This document shows positions 21,876-28,550 of a DNA stretch of 28,550 nucleotides, one piece after another. Positions within the stretch are counted from its first letter, which is position 1. The number at the start of each line of letters is the position of its first letter. Origin of the DNA: JBBAAS01 sp041658125 (lineage in GTDB: Bacteria; Patescibacteriota; Microgenomatia; UBA12405); the NCBI GenBank assembly GCA_041658125.1, contig JBBAAS010000008.1, positions 1 through 28,550 on the forward strand. Direction: 5' to 3'. The position numbers and the translations under genes were made by a program. Under the pieces are notes generated by a model that saw only the letters and a list, made by a program, of their open reading frames with translations, ran no database searches and was not told where the DNA came from.

Positions 21876-22727
21876 ATGTTTAATCTCACCCTTTCCCCCG
21901 CTCAAACCGAACTGGTTATCAAGCCCGGAATCACTCTCACTCAAGTCTACTTTGTTACTAATAACTCCGAAGAAGTTATTATTCTTACCCCCTCTGTCCT
22001 TCCTTTTACTCCTCTTGGTCTTGACGGCTCCGTTACCTACGACGAAACCGTTCAAAATCCTAATATCGAATTTTCTCTCGGGAACCCCGATCTTAAACTC
22101 AACCAAAATTTTCGCCTCAATCCCGGCCAAAAAACCGAGCTTACTCTTCAAATTAAAACCTATCCCCAAATTCCCCCGGGGGACAACTATTACACTTTTT
22201 TTATTTCGGAAGCCGCTGACACCACTTTTAACACCATTCCCCAATCTACCGCTCGTCTCGGTTCTCACCTTCTTTTGTCCCTTTCCGATACTGAAAATCC
22301 AGCATCTCAAGGCAAAATTCAGGCTTTTACCGCCTCTCCCCGCTTCAAAGACATCTTTCTTACTCCGATTACTTTTCACGCTCAAGCCAAAAATAATTCC
22401 GACTTCTTTTTCAAAACCACCGGCACTCTGACTATCACCAAAAACAAGCTCATAATTGCGGAAACAAAGCTCGATTCTCAAAATGTTTTAGCTAATTATT
22501 CCCGCAACCTTACTTGTCAAAATCAACAGCCCTGCACCATTTCCCCCCCCTTTTGGCCGGGTCAATACACTGCCACCATTACTTTAGTAAATACTTCCTC
22601 GGCCAGTCCTGCCTCCATTACCTTTTTTGTTTTCCCCTTCTCTTTTTTCCTTGGGATCATCATCCTTTTTCTCCTTTATTTGACTTCTAAACGTTTATTT
22701 AATAAACTCCACCATGCAAGCAAATAG
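21876..22727 (+). CDS. DUF916/WxL-interacting-like membrane-anchored protein (copy A)
   Basis: The 283-residue product has a beta-sandwich beginning LTLSPAQTELVIKPGITLTQVYFVTNNSEEV (a COG1470/DUF916-like start). A second domain follows, and a C-terminal membrane helix (about residues 248-268, FFVFPFSFFLGIIILFLLYL) with a basic tail. No signal peptide precedes the first domain, although the paralog at 27313 has one. An in-frame TAA lies just upstream, so the start cannot be extended. The gene starts 2 nt after the secreted-protein stop. Confidence 0.65.
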   Translation: MFNLTLSPAQTELVIKPGITLTQVYFVTNNSEEVIILTPSVLPFTPLGLDGSVTYDETVQNPNIEFSLGNPDLKLNQNFRLNPGQKTELTLQIKTYPQIPPGDNYYTFFISEAADTTFNTIPQSTARLGSHLLLSLSDTENPASQGKIQAFTASPRFKDIFLTPITFHAQAKNNSDFFFKTTGTLTITKNKLIIAETKLDSQNVLANYSRNLTCQNQQPCTISPPFWPGQYTATITLVNTSSASPASITFFVFPFSFFLGIIILFLLYLTSKRLFNKLHHASK

Positions 22728-22929
22728 TCGGGAACAATCATCCGCCCTTACCGCTTATCAAACCAAAGTTCAAGAAACTCTGCAACTTTGCCAAAAACAC
22801 CGCTGCTCTTTTCTTGATAGTGTTACCGGCATCTGCACCGGCAAAGCTTCTGACTGCCCTCAGCTTCCACAACTAAGATCTGCTACCGTTTCTGGCTATG
22901 ACTTTGAAGCTTTCGTTGTCAATATGTAG
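22714..22929 (+). CDS. Short Cys-containing protein of unknown function
   Basis: The 71-residue product is soluble and has a Cys-rich centre (LCQKHRCSF, GICTGKASDC), possibly metal-binding or disulfide-forming. Its start overlaps the end of the DUF916-like gene by 14 nt in another frame, which suggests coupling. Plus-strand base use fits its neighbours. No family is recognised. Confidence 0.45.
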   Translation: MQANSREQSSALTAYQTKVQETLQLCQKHRCSFLDSVTGICTGKASDCPQLPQLRSATVSGYDFEAFVVNM

Positions 22930-23003
22930 CCATCTTTTTATTTTTGCTGGTCCACCTTTCTCTCTAAAACCTCCTCAATTCCATACAACGACTGATTTAA
23001 CCT

Positions 23004-23039
23004 GAAAGTAGAGACGTAGCGCGCTACGTCTCTACTTTC
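23004..23039. repeat. 36-bp perfect palindrome at the ppdK stop
   Basis: GAAAGTAGAGACGTAGCG is followed directly by its exact reverse complement. The ppdK TAG (23034..23032) lies inside. The arm resembles GTAGAGACG-type palindromes that I recall as dispersed repeats in cyanobacteria. There is no U-tract, though as RNA it would fold strongly from either strand. Confidence 0.85.
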
Positions 23040-25362
23040 CCTCTATCGCCACCTGTGCCGCCGCTAATCTGGCTATCGGTACTCTATATGGCGAGCAGGA
23101 CACATAGTTCAGTCCGATTCGATGACAAAACTTCACCGTTTCCGGATCCCCGCCCTGTTCCCCGCAAATACCGACATGCAATTTTTTCTTTGCTTTTCTC
23201 CCTAATTTAACTGCCATTTCCATCAGCTTCCCTACTCCGCCCTGATCCACACTTTTGAACGGATCATCTTTCAAAATTTTCTGTTTGACATATTCTTTGA
23301 TAAATTTTCCGGCATCATCGCGGGAAAAGCCAAAAGTCATTTGGGTCAAATCATTGGTCCCAAACGAGAAAAAGTCAGCTTCGACGGCAATTTCATCGGC
23401 TGTCACTGCCGCCCGTGGAATTTCAATCATTGTTCCGATTTCATAATCAAGCTTCATTTTGTACTCTTTCATCGTCTCTTCGATTGCCGGTACCAGTCTT
23501 GCTTTTAACCATTTCAACTCTTCCACATCACAAATCAGTGGAATCATGATTTCGGGCTTGACTGCTTTGCCGTTTTTACTGACTTCGCAGGCCGCACTCA
23601 TAATGGCCCGTACCTGCATTACAAAAATTTCCGGATAAGTAATGCCAAGCCGACAACCTCTGTGTCCCATCATCGGATTAAATTCATGCAACCCTTCTAC
23701 CACTTCTTTTAATTTTTCCGCCGTGATATTCATTTCTTTGGCCAGCGCTTCAATATCCTTTTGTTCCTTTGGTAAAAATTCATGCAAAGGTGGATCCAGT
23801 AGTCTGATTTTCACCGGCAATCCTCTCATGATTTCAAACAATTGTCTGAAATCATCTTTTTGCATCGGGAAAATCTTTTTCAAAGCTATTTCCCTCTGCT
23901 CTAAGGTTTCCGCCACAATCATTTGTCTTACTGCAAAAATCCGGTCTTCAGCAAAAAACATATGTTCCGTCCGGCATAAGCCTATGCCTTCAGCGCCAAA
24001 TTCTCTGGCCGTCTTGGCATCTTTGGGTGTATCGGCGTTGGTTCTGACTCCCAATTTTCGATATTTATCCGCCCATTTCATAATCGTTTCAAAATCATCT
24101 GACAAGCCCGCCACCACTGTCGGCACACTCCCCAAATATACTTCTCCCATTAACCCATCCAAGGTTATCACTTCCCCTTCTTTAATTTCCACTTCCCCGG
24201 CCTTAAACATTTTATTTTTTTCCGATACCATTATTCCTTCAGCTCCGGAGACGCAGCACTTCCCCATCCCTCGGGCTACGACTGCCGCATGCGAAGTCAT
24301 CCCGCCCCGGGCCGTCAAAATTCCCTGGGCCGCATTCATTCCGGCCAAATCCTCCGGACTGGTTTCTTGTCTAACTAAAATTACTTTTTCGCCTTTTTCC
24401 TTCCATTCCACTGCCGCTTCGGCTGAAAATACGACTTTCCCAACCGCCGCTCCCGGACTAGCCGGTAAACCTTTAGCTACCAATTTAAAATTTGCTTTGG
24501 CCTTTTGATCCAATGTCGGATGTAACAGTTGATCGAGCTTATCTGCCTCCACCCTCAACACTGCCATTTTTTCATCAATCAATCCTTCCTTAACCATATC
24601 GCAAGCTACTTTGACCATTGCCGCCGCTGTTCTCTTCCCCGATCGGGTTTGGAGTACAAACAATTTTCCATTTTCTATGGTAAATTCGACATCCTGCATG
24701 TCTTTGTAATGTTTTTCCAACAGCTCAAACACTCCCAAAAGCTGCTTATAAGCTTTTTCATTGTCTTCTTTTAAAGCGTCTAAATGTTTTGGCGTTCGAA
24801 TTCCCGCCACCACGTCTTCACCTTGGGCATTCATCAAATATTCACCGTAAGGTTTATTTTCTCCGGTTGACGGGTTTCGGGTAAATGCCACTCCCGTTCC
24901 GCAATCATCACCCATATTGCCAAAGACCATTGCCTGAACATTCACTGCCGTTCCAAACACTTTTTTTTCGTCAATTTTATTTAATGCCCGATAAATATTA
25001 GCTCTCGGGTTCTGCCACGAACCAAACACTGCATCGATTGCTTTTTGTAATTGCTCTTTTGGGTCGCTTGGAAATTCTCGGCCTTTTTCCAGCTTATAAA
25101 CTTTCTTATACCCGACGACTACTTCCTGCCAATCTTCCGCTTTCATCGCCGTATCTTCTTTAATGCCTTTTTTTGCTTTAATTTCATTAATTACCTGCTC
25201 CAATTTTTCATGTTCGATATTCTCCACCACATTACAAAACATCTGCAAAAATCTTCGGTACGAATCCCACGCAAATCTTGCCGTACAGGCAACCCTCGTG
25301 GTTGCCTCACCTGGCGACCCCTTCCCCACCATCCCTTCAATTACTTCTTCGTTTAAACCCAA
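23032..25362 (-). CDS. ppdK: Pyruvate phosphate dikinase, main part (second frame)
   Basis: PPDK interconverts pyruvate + ATP + Pi and PEP + AMP + PPi, an ATP-saving glycolytic or gluconeogenic step. The 776-codon frame holds FAWDSYRRFLQMF, GNMGDDCGTGVAFTRNPSTGE, the catalytic His loop ARGGMTSHAAVVARGMGK, the PEP-domain CRTEHMFF, GTNDLTQMTFGFSRDD and the CGEQGGDP catalytic Cys. The frame starts at a TTG that is really the Leu of ...LNLGLNEE. The first 120 residues are in the next ORF. Residues about 10-22 carry a hairpin-encoded insertion (25287..25307). Confidence 0.93.
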   Translation of the reverse strand: MGLNEEVIEGMVGKGSPGEATTRVACTARFAWDSYRRFLQMFCNVVENIEHEKLEQVINEIKAKKGIKEDTAMKAEDWQEVVVGYKKVYKLEKGREFPSDPKEQLQKAIDAVFGSWQNPRANIYRALNKIDEKKVFGTAVNVQAMVFGNMGDDCGTGVAFTRNPSTGENKPYGEYLMNAQGEDVVAGIRTPKHLDALKEDNEKAYKQLLGVFELLEKHYKDMQDVEFTIENGKLFVLQTRSGKRTAAAMVKVACDMVKEGLIDEKMAVLRVEADKLDQLLHPTLDQKAKANFKLVAKGLPASPGAAVGKVVFSAEAAVEWKEKGEKVILVRQETSPEDLAGMNAAQGILTARGGMTSHAAVVARGMGKCCVSGAEGIMVSEKNKMFKAGEVEIKEGEVITLDGLMGEVYLGSVPTVVAGLSDDFETIMKWADKYRKLGVRTNADTPKDAKTAREFGAEGIGLCRTEHMFFAEDRIFAVRQMIVAETLEQREIALKKIFPMQKDDFRQLFEIMRGLPVKIRLLDPPLHEFLPKEQKDIEALAKEMNITAEKLKEVVEGLHEFNPMMGHRGCRLGITYPEIFVMQVRAIMSAACEVSKNGKAVKPEIMIPLICDVEELKWLKARLVPAIEETMKEYKMKLDYEIGTMIEIPRAAVTADEIAVEADFFSFGTNDLTQMTFGFSRDDAGKFIKEYVKQKILKDDPFKSVDQGGVGKLMEMAVKLGRKAKKKLHVGICGEQGGDPETVKFCHRIGLNYVSCSPYRVPIARLAAAQVAIEGK
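25287..25307. repeat. Hairpin repeat in frame in ppdK
   Basis: AGGCAACC-ctcgt-GGTTGCCT (8-bp stem). It encodes part of EATTRVACT, where usual PPDK has a short TGNP link before RFAWDSY. Confidence 0.7.
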
Positions 25363-25721
25363 TTTAAAATTGTATCCATCATTCCCGGCATTGACACTGC
25401 CGCTCCCGACCGCACTGACACCAAAAGTGGGTTTTTTGGATCGCCAAATTTTTTTCCGGCCTGCCCGCCGTGGCGGGTCGCTTCTTCTAACCGTTTTAAA
25501 TTCTTTTCTATTTCTTCATCCAATCCTATTGGATACTTTTTCCCATTTTCATAAAAATACTTACATACTTCCGCTGAAATCGTAAATCCTGCCGGTACCG
25601 GTACTCCCAAATTGGTCATTTCGGCCAATCCCGCTCCCTTTCCTCCCAAAGTACTTTTCATCGCCGCTTCGCCCTCGGCCTTACCATCACCAAAAAAGAA
25701 GACATATTGTTTTGTTTTCAT
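25353..25721 (-). CDS. ppdK: Pyruvate phosphate dikinase, N-terminal part (first frame)
   Basis: The 122-codon frame encodes the start of the ATP-grasp domain: FGDGKAEG, LGGKGAGLAEMTNLGVPVPAGFTI and LLVSVRSGAAVSMPGMMDTILN, then WV and TAA. Usual PPDK continues ...DTILNLGLNEEVIEGM, which is found in the -1 frame from 25362. The break lies at T TTA AAT (25368..25362). Joined, the protein would have about 896 residues, near the normal 870-900. AGGAG lies 4 nt before the ATG, one of the few good Shine-Dalgarno sites here. Confidence 0.92.
   Translation of the reverse strand: MKTKQYVFFFGDGKAEGEAAMKSTLGGKGAGLAEMTNLGVPVPAGFTISAEVCKYFYENGKKYPIGLDEEIEKNLKRLEEATRHGGQAGKKFGDPKNPLLVSVRSGAAVSMPGMMDTILNWV
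25362..25368 (-). promoter_or_regulatory. Candidate -1 ribosomal frameshift heptamer in ppdK
   Basis: In the frame of the N-terminal ORF the codons read ATT TTA AAT TGG GTT TAA. T TTA AAT fits X XXY YYZ. A -1 slip reads AAT TTG GGT TTA AAC, i.e. N-L-G-L-N, the family sequence. The alternative is a one-T deletion. Confidence 0.5.
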
Positions 25722-25773
25722 ATGACTCCTAATTTACTTTAATAAATCTCATTTTTCAACCCCCAACCGTTCC

Positions 25774-25803
25774 TTGACAGCTACCCCTTTGGTCCGTTAT
25801 TCT
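25774..25803 (+). promoter_or_regulatory. Strong sigma70-like promoter of surface locus B
   Basis: A perfect TTGACA (25774..25779), an 18-nt spacer and TATTCT (25798..25803). The ATG is 10 nt after the -10, so the 5' leader would be about 3 nt. Confidence 0.7.
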
Positions 25804-25813
25804 AACAGTAACT

Positions 25814-27298
25814 ATGAAAAAGTTTGTATCCGGGTTTCTCGCGGTATTTTTGCTTGTCACCGCTTTTTCTTTCCTTCATCCTCATCCTTTAACCGGAGCT
25901 CAACCGACTAACGTCAAAGACACTCTTTCTACTTCTCAACTTTCCTACTTTGCCCGTCTTGGTGCCGGTAACAGTACCGCTGATCTTTCCTTTCTCATTG
26001 CTTTAACCGGTAATCCTTCCAATAACACCAACAATCTTTTTGTCGGTGATAGCCTTGGCATTGGGACTACCAACATTGCCGGTAATCCCCTCACCGCTTA
26101 CGTGGTCCGCGACATCGGTAACACTGCCATCATCCAGCTGACTGCCGGTATTGGTATCAGTAATACTTTCACCGGTGCTGCCGTCATCTCTACCCGTTCT
26201 GCCATCCACACCGTCTCCTTTACTCCTCAAAACTCTGTCAGCGGTGGTGCTTGGCAGTTTTTAATCAAAGCTACCAGTCGTATCGGTGAAGTTCAAAACG
26301 ATGGCCTTCCCGATCAACAGGGCTTTGATCTTGGCTCTACCACTCCTTCTTCCGGTGCTACCGGTGTTGGGACCCGGCTTCAGGCCGCCGACGTCAGTTG
26401 TCCTTGGGGTGGCTCTGCTTCCGTCGGCACTACCGTTGCTGCCACTTCCGGTTCCACTACTAACTACTACCACATTATTCAATGCGGTTCTTTCTCCGGC
26501 GGCACTACTCCTACCGGCATCGGCGGTACCATTGTCGTTGGCCGTTCTTTGGCTTCCGGTTCCCAGCTCATCAATCCTTCGGCGGCTCTCAATCACGTTG
26601 AAGGTCAGGCTACCGGTTCGGTTGATGTCTATGACTTTTTGATTCGCCATTTGGATGGCGGTGGTGCGGTGGTTGATGCTGATACCGAAAGAGGTAAAAT
26701 TGCCGTCGTTGAATCAGTTCGGGTCACCGCTACTGTCGAACCTTCCATTACTTTCGCTATCGGTACTTCCGGTGTCGTTGCTGTCGGTGCCACTGCCTGT
26801 GGAGTTCCCATGAGTAACGGTGCTCCCAATACTACTGCTGTTTCCGCCTCCTTTGGTTCTCTTTCTCTGGCTGCTTTCAACGATCTGGCTCATCATCTTT
26901 CCTGTGTTACCAATGCTCCCAACGGCTACGTTGTTACTGCCTACGAAATGGCTCCCATGACCACGATCGGTGCCGCTACCACTATTCCCGATACTATTTG
27001 TCAGGGCAGCGGTTCCGGCAACTGTACTATCGGTGTCGGTAAAACCTGGAGTACCAATACTGCTTCCGGCTGGGGTTACACCATGCAAAACATCGGTGCT
27101 TCGACTACTCTCTTTACCTATCCCAACTACAAACCTTTTGGGGTTGGTTCTACCAGTGCCCAGGAAATCATGAAAAATACTTCGGTTCCCGGCGCTACCG
27201 AAACCGCCTGGATCTGCTACCGCCTGACCGCTTCCACTACCCAAACTGCTGGTAATTACGAAAATCATCTGGTTTACACCGCCACCGCCACCTTCTAA
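25814..27298 (+). CDS. Secreted WxL-like surface protein (copy B)
   Basis: The 494-residue product has a signal peptide (MKKFVSGFLAVFLLVTAFSFLHPHPLTGA, cleavage about residue 29). A long Gly/Ser/Thr/Ala-rich beta region follows, with few charged residues and paired Cys in its second half (CGVPMS, CVTNA, CQGSGSGNC, WICYRL). The end (TTQTAGNYENHLVYTATATF) matches copy A, and IPDT-C...G-W-T also recurs in both. It is followed 14 nt later by a DUF916-like gene. The perfect TTGACA box suggests strong expression. It is probably an abundant cell-surface protein, with function inferred only from context. Confidence 0.7.
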   Translation: MKKFVSGFLAVFLLVTAFSFLHPHPLTGAQPTNVKDTLSTSQLSYFARLGAGNSTADLSFLIALTGNPSNNTNNLFVGDSLGIGTTNIAGNPLTAYVVRDIGNTAIIQLTAGIGISNTFTGAAVISTRSAIHTVSFTPQNSVSGGAWQFLIKATSRIGEVQNDGLPDQQGFDLGSTTPSSGATGVGTRLQAADVSCPWGGSASVGTTVAATSGSTTNYYHIIQCGSFSGGTTPTGIGGTIVVGRSLASGSQLINPSAALNHVEGQATGSVDVYDFLIRHLDGGGAVVDADTERGKIAVVESVRVTATVEPSITFAIGTSGVVAVGATACGVPMSNGAPNTTAVSASFGSLSLAAFNDLAHHLSCVTNAPNGYVVTAYEMAPMTTIGAATTIPDTICQGSGSGNCTIGVGKTWSTNTASGWGYTMQNIGASTTLFTYPNYKPFGVGSTSAQEIMKNTSVPGATETAWICYRLTASTTQTAGNYENHLVYTATATF

Positions 27299-27312
27299 TA
27301 TTTAGATAACAC

Positions 27313-28299
27313 ATGACACCTGCCACCAAAAAAACACTTAAAACTTTTCTCTTAGCCCTCGGCTTTCTTCTTTTAAATTCACACTCTGTCTTAGGCCAAG
27401 TTACTTCCGGCTTAACTGCTATTCCTCCTCGGCTTGAAGGTCTTGATGTCAAGCCCGGCGAAGTTAAATCCCGCCAAATCAAAGTCCGTAATGACTCCGC
27501 CGCTGAGCGCTTTATCAGTGTCAAAGTCAAAGACTTTATCGTTACCAATGATCTCGGTACTCCCATTCAACTTGAAGACTCTCAAGCTAAAGACAACCGT
27601 TGGTCGGCCAGTTCCTGGATTCAGATATCTCAAACCCGCCTTCGTCTTAAGCCGGGTGAAACCAAATCTCTTACCTTAACTGTCGTTACTCCTGACAATG
27701 CTCTCCCCGGTGGTCACTATGCCATGGTTCTTTATACCCCCGACAATTCTGGCACCATCAGTGGCACCGGTTCTTCTGTCGAACCCAACGTCGGCTCACT
27801 TGTCTACATCACTGTCGCCGGCAAAATTACCGAAAATGCTATCGTCAAAGAATTTACCGCTCCTTCGTTTTTAGAATTCGGCCCGGTTGATTTTAAAACT
27901 ATCGTTAGAAATCTTTCCGATACCCACATTAAGCCCGTCGGTAGCATCAACATCCAAAATTGGCTTGGCACTAAAACCGCCAGTTTACCTCTTACCGAAA
28001 CCAATATCTTTCCTTATACCAACCGCGATTTTACCAATACTCTTGACAAAAAATGGCTTTTCGGTCGCTACAAGGCCCAATTCTTAGCCGCTTACGGTAC
28101 CAATGGCCAAACTCTTAATGCTGTTCTTTTCTTCTGGGTCATCCCCTGGAGACTCCTCATCTTGATCCTTGCTCTGATTATCGTCCTTATTCTTCTCTCT
28201 TTACTTCTTAAAAAATCACCCGGTCAACCAAAAACCAAAATCGACCAACTTCAAAAAGAACTAACTGACCTCAAGGATAAATATAAGGACAAAAAATAG
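27313..28299 (+). CDS. DUF916-like membrane-anchored surface protein (copy B)
   Basis: The 328-residue product has a signal peptide (about residues 1-29, ending SVLGQ). A first beta-sandwich (IPPRLEGLDVKPGEVKSRQIKVRNDSAAERFISVKVKDF... LKPGETKSLTLTVVTP... GGHYAMVLY) matches the DUF916/WxL-interacting pattern of N-terminal domains. A second beta domain (ENAIVKEFTAP...) follows, then a membrane helix (about 276-298, WRLLILILALIIVLILLSLLL) and a charged coiled-coil tail (KIDQLQKELTDLKDKYKDKK). It probably anchors or presents the secreted protein encoded just upstream. Confidence 0.72.
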   Translation: MTPATKKTLKTFLLALGFLLLNSHSVLGQVTSGLTAIPPRLEGLDVKPGEVKSRQIKVRNDSAAERFISVKVKDFIVTNDLGTPIQLEDSQAKDNRWSASSWIQISQTRLRLKPGETKSLTLTVVTPDNALPGGHYAMVLYTPDNSGTISGTGSSVEPNVGSLVYITVAGKITENAIVKEFTAPSFLEFGPVDFKTIVRNLSDTHIKPVGSINIQNWLGTKTASLPLTETNIFPYTNRDFTNTLDKKWLFGRYKAQFLAAYGTNGQTLNAVLFFWVIPWRLLILILALIIVLILLSLLLKKSPGQPKTKIDQLQKELTDLKDKYKDKK

Positions 28300-28311
28300 T
28301 TATTAAGCGGA

Positions 28312-28550
28312 ATGCTTTTACTGACTCTATCTCTGCTCCTTCTTTCCCCTAAACCTGTTTCCATCACCGCCTCCATCCCCGAATCTGACGCCACCATTTA
28401 TGGTTACACTTCCCCCTCTTCTCAAGTTGAACTTACCTCCGTCAATGCCTATGCCAAAACCATTAGTAACAATTCCGGCTACTTTGAATTCAACCGCTTA
28501 ATTCTGCCCAGAAACGTTTCCGATCTTTGTTTTTCCGCCACCGACGACAA
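28312..28550 (+). CDS. Secreted protein with Ig-like/carboxypeptidase-regulatory-like repeat, 3' truncated by window
   Basis: An ATG at 28312 opens a frame that runs to the window end (79 complete codons). A short hydrophobic leader (MLLLTLSLLLLSPKPVSITA) precedes SIPESDATIYGYTSPSSQVEL and NSGYFEFNRL. These have the strand order of a transthyretin-like or Ig-like module common in surface proteins. It starts 12 nt after the DUF916-like gene and is probably third in the same operon. The rest is outside the window. Confidence 0.6.
   Translation, partial: MLLLTLSLLLLSPKPVSITASIPESDATIYGYTSPSSQVELTSVNAYAKTISNNSGYFEFNRLILPRNVSDLCFSATDD

Noticed and set aside
21142..22481. Long minus-strand and third-frame ORFs opposite the surface genes
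   Set aside because: They lie opposite clear signal-peptide and DUF916-like proteins and have low-complexity composition from antisense reading of Gly/Ser/Thr codons.
22940..23040. Rho-independent terminator between the surface locus A and ppdK
   Set aside because: The perfect palindrome has no U-tract in either direction, so it was kept as a repeat rather than called a terminator.
23642..24508. 288-codon plus-strand ORF inside ppdK
   Set aside because: It is antisense to PPDK catalytic domains. Its composition is explained by complementarity.
26003..27268. Minus-strand ORFs opposite the 494-residue secreted protein
   Set aside because: They are rich in Gly, Thr, Ser and Asp in the manner of antisense shadows. 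The plus frame has a promoter and signal peptide.

Overview
The window looks like a chromosomal segment of a Patescibacteria/CPR bacterium, most likely Microgenomates-like. This is inferred from gene content: a compact split ComEA/ComEC/MBL competence cluster, a PEGA/beta-propeller protein, a metallophosphoesterase-ruvC-ruvA operon, pyruvate phosphate dikinase, tRNAs without encoded CCA and many lineage-specific secreted proteins. No rRNA, ribosomal-protein gene or insertion sequence is visible. Naming a taxon would need a marker phylogeny.

Layout. 1-2.0 kb: minus-strand operon metallophosphoesterase-ruvC-ruvA, then a leaderless gene leaving the window at base 1. 2.1-6.4 kb: cell-envelope genes murB, a WecG/TagA-type glycosyltransferase, mreB and a PEGA-domain protein. 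6.4-9.8 kb: minus-strand accessory block (membrane proteins, a secreted protein, exonuclease III, an M15 peptidase, a tiny membrane ORF) whose base composition differs from its surroundings. 9.9-13.0 kb: triple zinc-ribbon protein, unknown protein, NTPase-like/winged-helix protein, HELGH metalloprotease-like protein. 13.1-13.5 kb: tRNA-Pro(CGG) and tRNA-Arg(CCT), each followed by the same pair of hairpins. 14.0-18.2 kb: M16 peptidase, leuS and a small upstream gene. 18.2-20.4 kb: comEA-comEC-MBL. 20.5-22.9 kb and 25.8-28.5 kb: two plus-strand loci, each pairing a secreted beta protein with a DUF916-like membrane-anchored partner. Between them ppdK lies on the minus strand, broken into two frames.

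Four themes cross the window. (1) Almost every first gene of a transcription unit has a sigma70-like -10 hexamer ending 5-8 nt before the start codon, so translation would begin at or next to +1 (leaderless mRNAs). This rule helps choose starts, including GTG starts. (2) Dispersed repeats (palindromes and degenerate 7-bp tandem repeats) lie in frame inside conserved genes (leuS, ppdK, the M16 peptidase). (3) Two genes are split by single-base frame changes. In ppdK the break is at a textbook -1 slippery heptamer, T TTA AAT, and a -1 shift would restore the usual protein sequence. (4) The plus strand is pyrimidine-rich whichever strand is coding, so minus-strand proteins are rich in K/E/G/V and plus-strand proteins in S/T/P/N. 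This skew fades over about 6.9-9.8 kb.

All calls come from reading the sequence and recalling family motifs. No search or folding program was run.
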